Of a stretch of 64,000 nucleotides of DNA, positions 36,937 to 48,000 are shown one piece after another. The translations under genes were made by a program, and so were the position numbers. Origin of the DNA: Onthophagus taurus (Eukaryota; Arthropoda; Insecta; Coleoptera; Scarabaeidae); assembly GCF_036711975.1 (NCBI RefSeq), contig NC_091970.1, positions 2,053,501-2,117,500 of the forward strand, given 5' to 3'. The first letter of the stretch is position 1. Every line of letters begins with the position of its first letter. The notes under the pieces were generated by a model. That model was not told the origin of the DNA. It saw nothing but the letters and a program-made list of their open reading frames with translations, and searched no databases.

Positions 36937-37457
36937 TTAAGTTATGCAACCAACATGACACGTGGGAAACTTATGCAACCTAATTAACATCTTTTTATTT
37001 TTTATTTATAATATTGATATGGTCACTTTTTAACAAAATTTAATACAAAAATGTCTTACAGCGCCGAAATATTAATTATTTCAATAAAATATTAATTATT
37101 TACTAAAATATTTTAATAAAATAAATTATTTCAAAAAAATTGAATTATGCAACCAACATAACACGCACGAAACTTATGCAACCCAATTAACACGTCGTTA
37201 TTTTTTATTTACAATATTGATGTGGTTACTTTTTAACAAAATTTAATACAAAAATGTCTTACAGCGCCGAAATATTAATTATTTCAATAAAATATTAATT
37301 ATTTAATGAAATATTTTAATAAAATAAATTATTTCAAAAAAAATTGAATTATGCAACCAACATAACACGTACGAAACTTATGCAACCCAATTAACACGTC
37401 TTTATTTTTTATTTACAATATTGATGTGGTTACTTTTTAACAAAATTTAATACAAAA
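36937..37457 (+). repeat. Triplicated ANKRD40 promoter and first codons
   Basis: A ~203 bp unit is present two full times plus a third that runs into the real gene. Each contains TTATGCAACCAACAT, a second TTATGCAACC, ATTGATGTGGTTACTTTTTA (or a close variant) and then ATGTCTTACAGCGCCGA. The ATG copies are at 37051, 37254 and 37458. Only the last continues into ANKRD40; the first two enter a 14-codon frame that ends at TAA. The first unit also contains a CACGTG E-box (36959-36964) that is mutated in the other two. Confidence 0.9.
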
Positions 37458-38269
37458 ATGTCTTACAGCGCCGAGGAAAAACTACGAGAAGCCTCGGCTC
37501 TTGGTGATATCGAAGGTATTCAAAACTTATTGGCTCAAAACGTTGATGTTAACGCAAAGAACTCAATAAACGGTTGGTATGTATTAAAAAGAGATGTTTT
37601 TGTAATAAAACCTTAAATAAAACATTAATTACTTTTAGGACTGCTTTACATTGGGCCACCAAACGCAACCATGAAACTGTAGTAAGAATCTTATTAAGTA
37701 ATGGAGCTGATAGTAAATTAGAAAACCAAAAAGGTGAACGACCATCGAATTTATCCAAAAACCCCTCGATTTTAAACCTTTTAGAACCTCCAACTGCATC
37801 AGACTCGAATGATTCTGGTGAAGATAACTTAAAATTCACCCCTAATTACATTAAAAATGCCCCATTAAATGGTCAAGTTGATTTGGGGACTAAATTAAGG
37901 CAAAGACACCCCGATTTCTCAACAATGCCAACAACAGCTTTACCTGCAGCTCAATCTGATGATGATTTAGTTCTAAAAATACGCGTTTTTGGTTCAAGTG
38001 ACCCTGATTTTATTGAGATTGAAGTGCCACGGTGGAAATTAACCTACAATGGGTTACAAAAGATTTGTTGTGAGGAATTGGAGATTTGTGAAAGTCAAGT
38101 TGAACGAATTCGTAAGTTACCCAATGTGAGGTTGAGAAAGGACGCTGATGTGAAGAGGTTGATGGATTTTCAGTGCTTAGAAATTGTTTTAAAGCCACCC
38201 TTAAATGAGAAGTTGAGTAATAGTTATCAGAGTATCTCCACGCATAAGGATCAAACTATTCTTTATTGA
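37458..38269 (+). CDS. ANKRD40: Ankyrin repeat domain-containing protein 40
   Basis: Two exons, 37458-37576 and 37639-38269, join through GT-AG sites (TTG|GTATGT, TTTTAG|GACTGC) and give 249 residues, shorter than the vertebrate protein (~370), mainly in the middle. The N-terminus has two ankyrin repeats (ALGDIEGIQNLLAQNVDVNA; NGWTALHWATKRNHETVVRI), matching the NGW...LHWA.KRNH signature of ANKRD40. A variable linker follows. The conserved C-terminal domain has DFIEIEVPRWKLTY, CCEELEI and QVERIRKLPNVRLRKDADV. The cellular role is poorly known. The start chosen is the third of three duplicated ATGs, because only it leads into the frame. The duplicated upstream ATGs would act as short uORFs if transcribed. 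The 62 bp intron is typical of insects. Confidence 0.93.
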
Positions 38270-38657
38270 ATGGGGGAAAAGAAATGATAAAAAAGATTCC
38301 CACCACCTATTTTTTTAGATTTTCATCAATTATTAGTGATTTAATTTGTTAATGCACGCAAATTAAGAGAAAAACGTTTTTAGTTTTAATTAATTAAAGC
38401 ATTTAAGTATATAACTTGTAAAAAAAAATGTTCCTAGTTGCCTATTTTGTATATTTTTCATTAAAAACGAAAATCAAGTCTATTAAAAGCAATTAATTGG
38501 TTTAATCTAAAAAAAATTTTTTTTAATAAAAATCATTAAGCGCCATCTGCTTCTCGGTTAAGAAACTAATAATAAATCGAAAACTAATTTCTAAGGTTTG
38601 AAACTCGGCTAAAATATTATTAATTGAGTTGATAGACAAGAGATTATAATAAATTTA
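38270..38657. other. 3' flank of ANKRD40
   Basis: AT-rich sequence with an AATAAA near 38525 on the plus strand that could end the ANKRD40 transcript. Nothing coding is seen before the MITE that begins at 38658. Confidence 0.4.
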
Positions 38658-38872
38658 AAGTCCCTAGATTTACAAAGTACCGCGGTTCATGAAGCCTGTT
38701 TTCGAGCCAAAAAAAGTTTGACAGCTTGTCACTACATCTCACCACTTATTTACAAAAATATTGCCGTCTTGTTGCCTTTGGAGTTGCAAAAATGGCAGTA
38801 AGAAGGACTTTCGACTCTTCAGAGTACCACGAGAAAAAAGGTTAAATTTCCCGCTTGTAAATCTAGGGACTT
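38658..38872. mobile_element. MITE with AAGTCCCTAGATTTACAA terminal inverted repeats, copy 1
   Basis: The left end AAGTCCCTAGATTTACAA and right end TTGTAAATCTAGGGACTT are perfect complements. A TA dinucleotide flanks both ends, as in Tc1/mariner-type insertions. The body (215 bp) contains TCGACTCTTCAGAGTACCAC and GAAGCCTGTTTTCGAGCC. It lies between convergent ANKRD40 and RSL1D1. It has no coding capacity. Related copies are at 55395-55611 and 55621-55896. Confidence 0.82.
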
Positions 38873-39069
38873 TAAATAAATTAATTTAAATGCGCCATCT
38901 ATTATTGATTAACGCAACTAGGCGGAATTAGTTGAGTTTCAAACCAAAGAAAAATTATTTGACTAATTTTTAGGTTTAACATCTAAAATTAAAATAAAAC
39001 ATGATTTAAAAAAGTAATTTGTTTTCCCAAAAATACTTAATTCCATATAATTAACTACAAATTAATTAA

Positions 39070-40292
39070 TTAATTATTTCTTTTCCTCTTTTTAGCTGAT
39101 AACTGCTCCACCAAAACCCTTCCAGATGGATAAACAGTAACTTTTGAATTATTCTTAGTTGATAATTCATCCGAATACACATTACAAGATTTCGCTCTTT
39201 TTCCTCTTATTTTTGGCACTTGAATTTCATCAGGATTTTCTGCCAAAAAAAATTTATTAATAATAAAACGTTTATTAACTTATTAAACTTACTCAAAGAA
39301 ATATAAAGTGGAACAGCCATACTCAAATCCGTTTTTAAATTAACAACCTTAATATTTTCCCACCCCCCAGGAAATTCCTTCGCCAAGGCTTCACAAGCCG
39401 TTAAAATATTCTCAAAAATCTCCATAACTTTCATATGACAATGTCCAATTTGAACCGAATAAGAATTTCCATGCCCTTGAATATTTATACTCGTCCTTAA
39501 CATCGCATATTTCATTTTTTGGGCCATCCCATGTTCCATTCGAATGGGAATTGGTAACCGACGTTTCTTATAAAAGATTTTCCCCAAATGTTTCGAAACA
39601 TATTTAGATATCTTTCCATCAACAAAAAACACATCGTACGTCGCCAACAATTTTCGTTTCATTTCAAATTCGTTGTATTCCGTTTTGAGTTCGTGTAAAG
39701 GTAAGATTTTATTGATTTTCGTTTCAACACCTTTCTCAATAAACAACTTCTCATAATATTCAGCAACTTTTTCATGCTCTTTCTTAATAATTCCATCAAC
39801 ATCGCTTACAATAAAACACACAGTTGAGTCCTCATCATGCAACATGTGCTTCAAAGGAAGCCGAACCGTTCTTGCTGGACAAATTGGGACTTTAAATGAT
39901 GATAATAATAAGAAAATCGGAGTGTCTAAATCTAATAATTGATTTTCATTCTTTTTTTGTTCCAAAATTTTAAATAAAGCGTGTATTCCGGAGATTATTG
40001 ATGGTTTATCAAAGTTTAATTGGTTTAATACTTTATTTATGTCTAATTCTTGCGAAATTGGTGATAATTCGGTGGTCTTAACCTCACTTTCTTCATTGTC
40101 ACTTGACATAACCTCACTTTTTAATTTTTTTAATTTCTTCTCCAATTTTAATTTTTTTTCGAATTTCTTCACTTTATTACCTTCATCTTGCGATCCACCC
40201 GGTTTATTCAAACGAACATATTTTCCAGGTTCATTTTCTTCCTGAATTTTTCGCTTTATTTTCAAGCGTTTTTTCTCCGTATTTCGTTCCAT
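39070..40292 (-). CDS. RSL1D1: Ribosomal L1 domain-containing protein 1 (nucleolar)
   Basis: Two exons, 40292-39293 and 39239-39070, spliced at TTTGA|GTAAGT and TTTGGCAG|AAAAT, encode 389 residues. The family carries a ribosomal L1-like fold and acts in the nucleolus in ribosome biogenesis. The N-terminal ~80 residues are strongly basic (KKFEKKLKLEKKLKKLKSEV). The L1-like domain spans ~90-340, with FIVSDVDGIIKKEHEKVAEY, KRKLLATYDVFFVDGKI, KIFYKKRRLPIPI and the IQIGH-type motif VQIGHCHMKVMEIFENI. The tail ends in AKKRKRNN. The start is taken at the ATG at 40292; the frame is open for two more codons upstream but lacks another ATG. It is divergent from TSEN54 with 212 bp between start codons. 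Its 5' end and promoter have been copied to 58283-59205. Confidence 0.92.
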
Positions 40293-40504
40293 TTTCACTA
40301 AATTAACGCACTTACCAATACTTTAACGAACAACTAATCTAATCTATTTAATTCTTTTTTCCTTTTTAAACTAAATTAATTGCACGTGTTGTTTTAAAAA
40401 AGCCAAACAACGATAAGAAAAGTGAGGTTATGTGTCAGAAAATGGATACGTTCATTAATGCGTGATTCATAACCTCACTTTATTTTAATTATTTATTTAT
40501 TAAA
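40293..40504. promoter_or_regulatory. Shared divergent promoter of RSL1D1 and TSEN54
   Basis: A 212 bp interval serves both start codons. It contains a CACGTG E-box (40383-40388) and a perfect 14 bp inverted repeat, AAAGTGAGGTTATG (about 40428-40441) and CATAACCTCACTTT (about 40469-40482), that could form a hairpin around TGTCAGAAAATGGATACG. The AAGTGAGGTTA word is common near genes in this window. The ATG within the loop opens only a short frame. Confidence 0.6.
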
Positions 40505-41500
40505 ATGGATCAAAATATAAACGATTAGTAAGAAAACTAAGCAAAAAAGGAATTTTGTAAATGAAAAGTTTATTTTTAGCGCAAAATCGTTAATTGAAGC
40601 ACATCAAAAACCGATTGTGAGATTAAATATTGGAGGGGTAAAAAGGTTTTTACCTCAAAATGATAATAATGAGCCAATAAATAATAATTTGGAGGTTTTA
40701 AAAAGAACGTTAAGCTTCCCTAGAGTCGATAGAAGGTATTTGACACGACCTAATTTCTTCATTTGACATTTTTTTTGTAGAAATCTGAGATCGCAAGGAT
40801 TATATCTGCCACAAGAACGCCTCATTTTAATCAAAAAATTGCACAATATACAAAACGTGGGGTTTCGAAACAAATCTGGGATGTATTTCAACTTGGAAGA
40901 AGCTTTGTACTTTTTAGAAACTGTAAATTAATAACTACTAATTAGTTATATTAATTTTTTTAAATTTATTTTTTAGAATCGATTAGAAGTTTTTTGGAAC
41001 AACACTCCGATTAGTATCCAACAAGCTTATTATTTATTCATAGATGATTTATTAACATTAGATAAATACAAAGTTTACAAAAAATTTATGACTCACAGCT
41101 TTCAAGTGGCACGATTTAAAGAACATGAAGAACCCCCTTTAAAAAAACCTAAATTAATCGATCAAAATGAAGAAAAAAACGAAAAAATGATAGAAATTTT
41201 TAGACAATTAAAAGAAAAAGCTCCAAAACAAGTTGAAAATGTCAATGTTCAACAAATCCCAGTTTATTCTTGTATTAATCCGAGACAAACTGATTTAGAC
41301 AACAAATATAACGTGCATATAGTGTAAGGAGTAAGTTTTATCTCTTCGTGATTAAGATTTCTTATCCTTTTAGTAACCAAGAAATGGACCCCAAAATAGG
41401 TTTTTACGCGGAAAATGTCCCAAATTTATTTGCAATAACAACAAACGACGATATTCCTTTATATAGAATAAGTAAAGTGTCTTTACCATGTTTATTTTAA
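40505..41500 (+). CDS. TSEN54: tRNA-splicing endonuclease subunit Sen54
   Basis: Five short exons (40505-40527, 40580-40735, 40781-40922, 40977-41323, 41374-41500) join in phase to give 264 residues, about half the vertebrate length. The shortening is in the central linker. Sen54 is a structural subunit of the heterotetrameric endonuclease that cuts introns from pre-tRNAs in the nucleus. Family landmarks are LSFPRVDRR, YFNLEEALYFLETNRLEVFW, PISIQQAYYLFI and the C-terminal fold ending FYAENVPNLFAITTNDDIPL. The first exon encodes only seven codons plus two bases and is the least certain part. Exon 4 must end at AGT|GTAAGG; a stronger-looking GTAAGT 9 bp later lies after an in-frame TAA. The terminal exon has a second full copy downstream (41921-42047). 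Confidence 0.85.
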
Positions 41501-41802
41501 TAAAATAAAGATTAATTTTAATTATTTAAAAACAAATCTGAAGTTGGCTCATTAAAACATAACCTCACTAAAAAAAAAACATGATTTTGATTTAAAAAAT
41601 GTTATTTAAATAACATTATTAATAATTAAGCGACGATGTTCCTTTATATAGAGTAAATAAAGTGTTTTTACCATGTTTGTTTTAATAAAACTAAAAATAA
41701 ATTTAATTATTTAAAAACAAACTTGAAGTTGGCTCATTAAAACATAACCTCAAAAATAACTCTAATCTCACTAAAAAGAAAAACACGATTTTGATTTAAA
41801 AA

Positions 41803-41877
41803 ATGTTATTTTTATCGTTTTTGCGATAAATCGTGCTTCATATACTAAAAAGGTTTAAGCGCAAAGATTTGCATTGG
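41803..41877 (+). pseudogene. Broken copy of NSUN4 exon 1
   Basis: Matches 42543-42617, including the ATG and the CATTGG|GTAAAT donor, but codon 9 is TAA. It cannot encode the targeting peptide. Confidence 0.8.
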
Positions 41878-41920
41878 GTAAATATTAACTAATTATTTAT
41901 TTATTTATTAATCCTTTTAG

Positions 41921-42047
41921 TAACCAAGAGATCGACCCCAAAATAAGTTTTTACACGGAAAATGTCCCAAATTTATTTGCAATAACAATAAACGACGATA
42001 TTCCTTTATATAGAATAAGTAAAGTGTTTTTACCATGTTTATTTTAA
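41921..42047 (+). pseudogene. TSEN54: Second, intact copy of the TSEN54 terminal exon
   Basis: 127 bp, the same length as exon 5, with the same CCTTTTAG acceptor, reading phase and stop. Compared with exon 5 it has five amino-acid changes (Met to Ile, Gly to Ser, Ala to Thr, Thr to Ile, Ser to Phe) but I see only one clear silent change, so it is probably not under strong protein constraint. It could serve as an alternative last exon if splicing skips exon 5, but the simplest reading is a duplicated, decaying exon. Transcript data would decide. Confidence 0.7.
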
Positions 42048-42323
42048 TAAAATAAAAATTAATTTCAATTATTTAAAAACAAACTTGAAGTTAGATATTA
42101 AAGCATAACCTCACTAACGAAAAACATGATTTTGATTTAAAAAATGTTATTTAAATAACATTATTAATAATTAAGCGACGATATTCCTTTATATAGAGTA
42201 AATAAAGTGTTTTTACCATGTTTATTTTAATAAAATAAAAATTAATTATTTAAAAACAAACTTGAAGTTGGCTCATTAAAACATAACCTCACTAAAAAGA
42301 AAAACGCGATTTTGATTTAAAAA

Positions 42324-42393
42324 ATGTAATTTTTTTCGTTTTCGCGAAAAATCTCGTTTCATATACTCAAAAGGATTAAACGCAAAGATTCGC
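42324..42393 (+). pseudogene. Second broken copy of NSUN4 exon 1
   Basis: Matches 42543-42617 from its ATG, but the second codon is TAA. The 3' end joins directly to a TSEN54 exon fragment, so the splice donor is lost. Confidence 0.75.
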
Positions 42394-42542
42394 ATCCTTT
42401 ATATAGAATAAGTAAAGTGTCTTTACATGTTTATTTTAATAAATTTAATTATTTAGAAACAAACTTGAAGTTGGCTCCTTAAAAGATAACCTCAAAAATA
42501 AATCTAACCTCACTAAAAAAAACACGATTTTGATTAAAAAAA

Positions 42543-44236
42543 ATGTTATTTTTATCGTTTTCGCGACAAATCCCGCTTCATATCCTTAAAAGGTTTAAAC
42601 ATAAAGATTCGCATTGGGTAAATATTAATTTAAAACATAAAAAAATTAATAAATATAACCTAAAATTTTTTTTCTTTTTAGTCGGTGGCTCGTAAAAAGA
42701 AATCGCACACCCAAAGAGCCCTCGAACATTTCAACGAATTTTACGAACCGATTTATAAAACAGATTGGGGAGGTATTCGGCAAGGATTACTTACCCGGCA
42801 AAAATATGTGGCTTTAATAAACAATTTTTCTGACTCTGAAAGGATTTGTAATGAATTAGAACGAACCGGCGCAATGAATTTGCGGAGATTATTTCATTTA
42901 GAAAAGGAATATTTAAGTATTAATAACAAGAAGTTAAACCAAAGTATTAAAACTTTAAAAAATACTAATAATGAGAGTATTAATGAAGATCAAATTGAAA
43001 AAATCGATTCAAATCGAATTATAGATGGTGTTAATTCAAATTTGAGCTTAACCGAATTTGTTCCTGCCACAAAAATCAAAGGGATGGAAGATTTTATAAC
43101 AGAATCAGAACATTATAATTCTTATAACCCCCAAGATTCTTCTATTGTAGAAATTGAAAAACAATACGATTTTAATTTCCCAAATACCTTAAATGTTTAT
43201 ATATACGACACGATGGATAAACAAACATTTAAATCACCCCGAAAAGGCTCAACAGGCGTTTTAGATTATTATTTATTAGATGGAGGTTCTTTACTCCCAA
43301 TTTTAGCCCTAGATATCCAACCAAACGAAAAAATCCTCGATATGTGCTCCTCCCCCGGTGGAAAAAGCTTAATAATCCTTCAAACTCTTTACCCAAAAAC
43401 CCTAATTTGCAACGACATCTCAAAATCAAGAATTGACCGAATTTTTAAAGTCATGAAAGAGTATTTGTACGATTTAAACGAAAATTGGTTCGAAACCGGG
43501 CGATTAAAAATCCAAAATATGGATGGGAGGGATATTAATGACGAATTTGATAGGGTTTTAGTGGATGTTCCATGTACGACCGATCGGCATTCGGTTAATC
43601 AAGAAGATAATAACATTTTTAAACCCGATCGGATTAAAGAACGATTAAAGTTACCTGAATTGCAGTCCGATTTACTTGTGAATGCGTTAAAAATGGTTCG
43701 AGTTAATGGAACGGTGGTTTATTCGACTTGTACGTTAAGTCCCATTCAAAACGACGGGGTTGTTCATATGGCGTTAAAAAGGATTTGTGAAGAAACCGAT
43801 TTAGGGTTTAAAATAATGTAAGTGAAATTATTTTGAGGTTATGTACGTTTTAATTGACGTTTAAATTTTTTTTGATTTATTTTGATTTGAGAAATAAACT
43901 TATTAGTTTATTATAAATAATTTTGATCGTTTATACGATATTAACATTATTGTTTATAAAAAATGAATTAATTATTTAAAAAAAAATTAAATTAAATTAA
44001 TTTTTTTGACGTTGGTAGTAATGAATTAAAAATTGAAATGTCATTGTCAAAATGAAAAAGTGAGGTTAAAATTATTTGAAATAATTTTTTTTAGTGATAT
44101 GAGACCTGCTTTAATGCAGGTACTTACCTCTTATAAAATGTTTGGATCCTCCTGGAAGTATGGTCACTTGGTTGTTCCAAATCTAAGTCGAAATTTTGGG
44201 CCTACTTATTTTTGTAAATTGGAGAGAACGCGGTAG
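42543..44236 (+). CDS. NSUN4: 5-methylcytosine rRNA methyltransferase NSUN4 (mitochondrial)
   Basis: Three exons, 42543-42617, 42682-43817 and 44095-44236, join in phase to give 450 residues. NSUN4 methylates the mitochondrial small-subunit rRNA and, with MTERF4, helps assemble the mitoribosome. Exon 1 encodes a 25-residue peptide rich in Arg/Lys and hydrophobics (MLFLSFSRQIPLHILKRFKH), as expected for a mitochondrial presequence. The Rossmann methyltransferase core has the SAM-binding ILDMCSSPGGKS, the motif IV VLVDVPCTTDRHSVNQE and motif VI YSTCTLSPIQND. The two cysteines in PCT and STC are the expected catalytic and release residues. The last exon ends VVPNLSRNFGPTYFCKLER, matching the family C-terminus. 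Residues ~100-165 are an insect-type Asn-rich insertion. Exon 2 has no internal start; the upstream exon was chosen because phase and targeting character fit. Confidence 0.92.
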
Positions 44237-45037
44237 TCTGGAAAAAATCAAAAAGGAAAAACGTTTCGATGATCGAGGATTGATTAAAAAGAAAATATTA
44301 AAAAAGTTTTTAAAGGATAACTTTAGATCTTTAAGGATTAACATAAGGATTAAATTTTTCCTATCATACAAAGACTTTTTTATTCAAATAGGCTGAAATT
44401 ATCTATACATAGTAAATTAATTCATTATATTCTTCTATAATAATATATTTATATATAATTCACAGATTTCATTTCAGTTTAATCTCGTTAATTCTTTTAC
44501 CATTATATTTATTTATATTTATATATCCACAAGTGAGCAAAATACGCGTTCGCTTACGGTATCCTTAAAAAAATATACACAACTTTCTGCACCGTTTCTT
44601 ACTAAATTAAAAACAACTAAATTAATTCTACGCGCGCTTACATAGCGAAATAAAGAAACGAAACAGTGAGAAATAGAGAGAAAGATTTGCTACGAAAAAT
44701 GTACATGAAGAATCAAAAAGAAGAAATGAGAGAGCTAAAGAAATCTACTTTAACGACCAAACAGTTGATTATACAACATTAATTTACCACATAAGATATT
44801 TTGTTTTCGTTAAAGCCCCTATTTTAGCGAGACTCAAAACAAATAACTAAAAACCTTTTATTTCGTTCGTTCAAATTCATTATTTAGTAGTTTTTTTGTT
44901 AAATTCTTTTGGTTCACTTTCGTTTTAGATGCGAAGAAGAAAAGAAAACATGCAATTTTTTATCTTGTTGAAGCAAAATCTTTTACCTATAACGACAGCA
45001 ATTAAAGGACTTTTTATTTGGCGGCTTTTTAATCATC
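44237..45037. other. Convergent 3' flanks of NSUN4 and UBR3
   Basis: AT-rich sequence between the NSUN4 stop and the UBR3 stop. It probably holds both 3' UTRs. TTTATT words near 44508 give AATAAA on the minus strand for UBR3; ATTAAA near 44349 could serve NSUN4. No further gene is supported. Confidence 0.45.
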
Positions 45038-48000
45038 TTACAGCGCGTTACGATGCCACACCCACGTCTTCTTCGTATGATCGAATCGATGCGCCAACCA
45101 TTGTTGCTCCAATAATCTATAACGGTCTCTACTTAAATATAACGGCTTTCCACGTCTATAAAAAAAGATAAATAAATTATTTTATTAAAATATTACTGAA
45201 TACAGTAAATATAACTAAGATAAAACGGATATTAAATATAATGGACAACATATTTTTAAGTCAATTGTTGAACTGTCATTTTTTTGACATTTAAAGCTAT
45301 CAACAGCGTTGGTTTCGATAGCAACGAAACAAAAAACAATACAAACAAGCAAATATCGCCAAAAAATACGCCACGATTAATAAAGAAACTTGTATTTGAA
45401 ACATTTTTCTTTAAAACTACAAATGGCGAAGTTATTGGCTATATTCCAGACATTTGACACACCCTGTATATTATCGATTATACAGGGGGTGTTTCTGTAA
45501 GTGGTGGCATAAATTTAATCACTGAAACTAGAGACAAAATGATGACGATTCGTGTTTTTATTAGTTACTAATTTACAAAATTAAAGTTTAAAAAGTTGTA
45601 AAATGAAATTAACGAAGAAGTGTTACAAATTTATAGGTTAAAATTTAAGAACGCTCTTTTTTAACTTTTTTGTGGCTTAAAAATCGATAATTTTTTTTTA
45701 ATCAATGTGAAATGACCCAAAAAACACGTTAAAAATAAAAAGAAAGTGCGGAAAAGTGACTAACACTAGATTAACTTCAATTATAAAACTTCTATTCATG
45801 ATAACTAACTTCAGGTTTAAAATGCCAACCTCAATTTTGACATATTTGTAATCTTCATTAAAAATTCTTTAAAATGAGTCCAAACATGTTATATTTAATT
45901 CCAATATTAATCGAGATATGAGCAACTTCCGCTTTGAAATGTCAACGTCATTTTGACATATTGATAATTTTTATAAAATGTCTTAATATTTGTCACAAAA
46001 ACAAAAATGTAATTAAAAAAATCAAAAATTAAGGTTGGTATTAATATTTAAAAATTAAATAGCTATCTTCATTGTTGCTAACTTCGGGTTTAAAGTTTTT
46101 CATTCTAACTTTTTTTTGTTTTTTGAGATAAGTGGATCATATTTGGACTAATTTTAAATGGTTTTTAATAAACAATACATCATGAAAGAACACCATGAAG
46201 TTGTCCATTTGTCTATTATATGATAACTAACTTCAGGTTGAAAATGCCAACCTCAGTTTTGACATATTTGTAATCTTCATTAAAAATCCTTTAAAATTAG
46301 TACAAACACGATATATTTATCTTCAATATTAGTGAAGTTATGGTCAACTTCCGGTTAAAAATGTCAACGTCAATGTTGACATATTTGTAATCGTCGTGAA
46401 AAATCCTTTAAAATGAGTCCAAACATGATACGTTTAATTCGAATATTACTCGAGATATAAGCAACTTCCGGTTTGAAATGTCAACGTCATTTTGACGTAT
46501 TGATAATTTCTATAAAATGTCTTAATATTTGTCACAAAAACAAAAAAGTAATAAAAAAAATAAAAAATTAAGGTTGGTATTAATATTTAAGAATTAAATA
46601 GCTATCTTCATTGTTGCTAACTTCGGGTTTAAAGTTTTTATTCTAACTTTTTTGTTTTTTGAGATAAGTGCATCATGTTTGGACTCATTTTAAAGGTTTT
46701 TTAATGGAGATGACAAATATGTCAAAATTGACGTTGACGTTTCAAACCGGAAGTGATTGCATTTCCATTAATATTAAAGTTAAATATGTCGAGTTTGGAC
46801 TCATTTTAAAGGATTTTTTATGAAATTGACAAATATGTCAAAATTAAAAGTTGAAAGTTCGAACTTTAAAGGTTATTTTGTGAAAATTGCGAATATAATA
46901 AAAATAAAGGTGACATTGACAACTGAAAGTTGAATGAAAAAACCCGAATAGAGAAAGAAAAAAAATATTTTCTACAAAAGTTGTTTAACCCACCACTTTC
47001 TATTACGTAAAATTATTTTCACTTATACAGGGTGTTCCATTTAGCCATTTGCCTGAGTGTGATTTCGATCTGCGAAGGCGCTTTAATTAGAACTAAGGCC
47101 GTTCTTTGTTGTTGTTTACTGTAATTTTTTTGACATTTAAAGCTATTTCGGCGCCTACTTTGATTGTAATTAGCTGATTTAATACTTTCAAAAAACGCAG
47201 TTTTTCTCATTTTTGGTCTTATTTCTTTAAAACCATAAATATTAGTTTCAACATCCTAAATTTTGTTTTAAGCACTGTTGATAGATAATATAAATCCTAC
47301 TGCCTCAGCAGCATAGCTTCCTCAGCTCCTTTCCCCATATTAATCCATCATATCGAGGTTTTACTGTATATAATTAATTATAGTACTTACTTTAAATCCC
47401 GATCTTCTTCTTCAAAATCATCCAAATACAACGACCCCCATAAACAAGCTCTTTGTCCTCTAATAACGATAATATACGTCGATGTAACAACCAAAAAAAT
47501 TCCAGTTCCAGCTCCGCATTCCAACGAGTGCGCCACAGCCTCACAAACGTTTTGTTGTTTGCAACAATTTTGTTTCAAACAAACGATCGTTCCGCATAAT
47601 AAACATACGCTTGTCTCGCTTGGTACCGAATGGCATTGAGTGCACGGCCTCTCATGGTAATAAGTAAAAATTTTCTCGTACTCCCTAGGTAAATCTAAAA
47701 GCCTCGGCGCGTGCCAACTAATATGTTGATCAATTAGAAATGAGCGAGCTGCAATTTGACTTTTTGCGATAAAAGCTGCGTATTGTGAGCACCAAATTTT
47801 TGGGGTTTTTCGATGGATTGGCTCCGGGGCGCCCGAGGACCAATTTAAAGCGACCGCCGCGTTAAAACAACCCCAATCCATACCCTCCGTCACCAGTTCT
47901 AAGTAATAAACCAAACGGACGTATTCGGATTGAGGGGCGCGGATGTCGGGAAGCGGTTGGTTGTAGATGTGATGACGTAAAAGTGTGGCTACTCGTAAAA

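Larger units (their letters stand above)
41374..42443 (+). repeat. Tandem duplication of the TSEN54-NSUN4 junction
   Basis: Pieces of the TSEN54 last exon (full at 41374-41500 and 41921-42047; 3' parts at 41631-41684, 42176-42230 and 42395-42439) alternate with copies of NSUN4 exon 1 (41803-41877 and 42324-42393; the intact one is 42543-42617). The full unit is 547 bp. The intervening AACATAACCTCACTAAAAA and ACGATTTTGATTTAAAAAAT blocks are shared by all copies. Confidence 0.88.

Noticed and set aside
38658-38872. piggyBac- or P-element-type MITE because of CCCTAG in the ends
   Set aside because: The ends start AAGTCCCTAG and are flanked by TA in all three copies, not TTAA or an 8 bp duplication.
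40296-40298. RSL1D1 start two codons further upstream
   Set aside because: The codon is GTG; the first ATG is at 40292.
42685-42687. Start of NSUN4 at the first codon of the long open frame
   Set aside because: That codon is GTG, not ATG; a spliced upstream exon at 42543-42617 supplies an ATG, correct phase and a targeting peptide.
44929-45171. 80-codon plus-strand frame
   Set aside because: It is the antisense shadow of the UBR3 last exon, whose minus-strand translation matches the UBR3 C-terminus.
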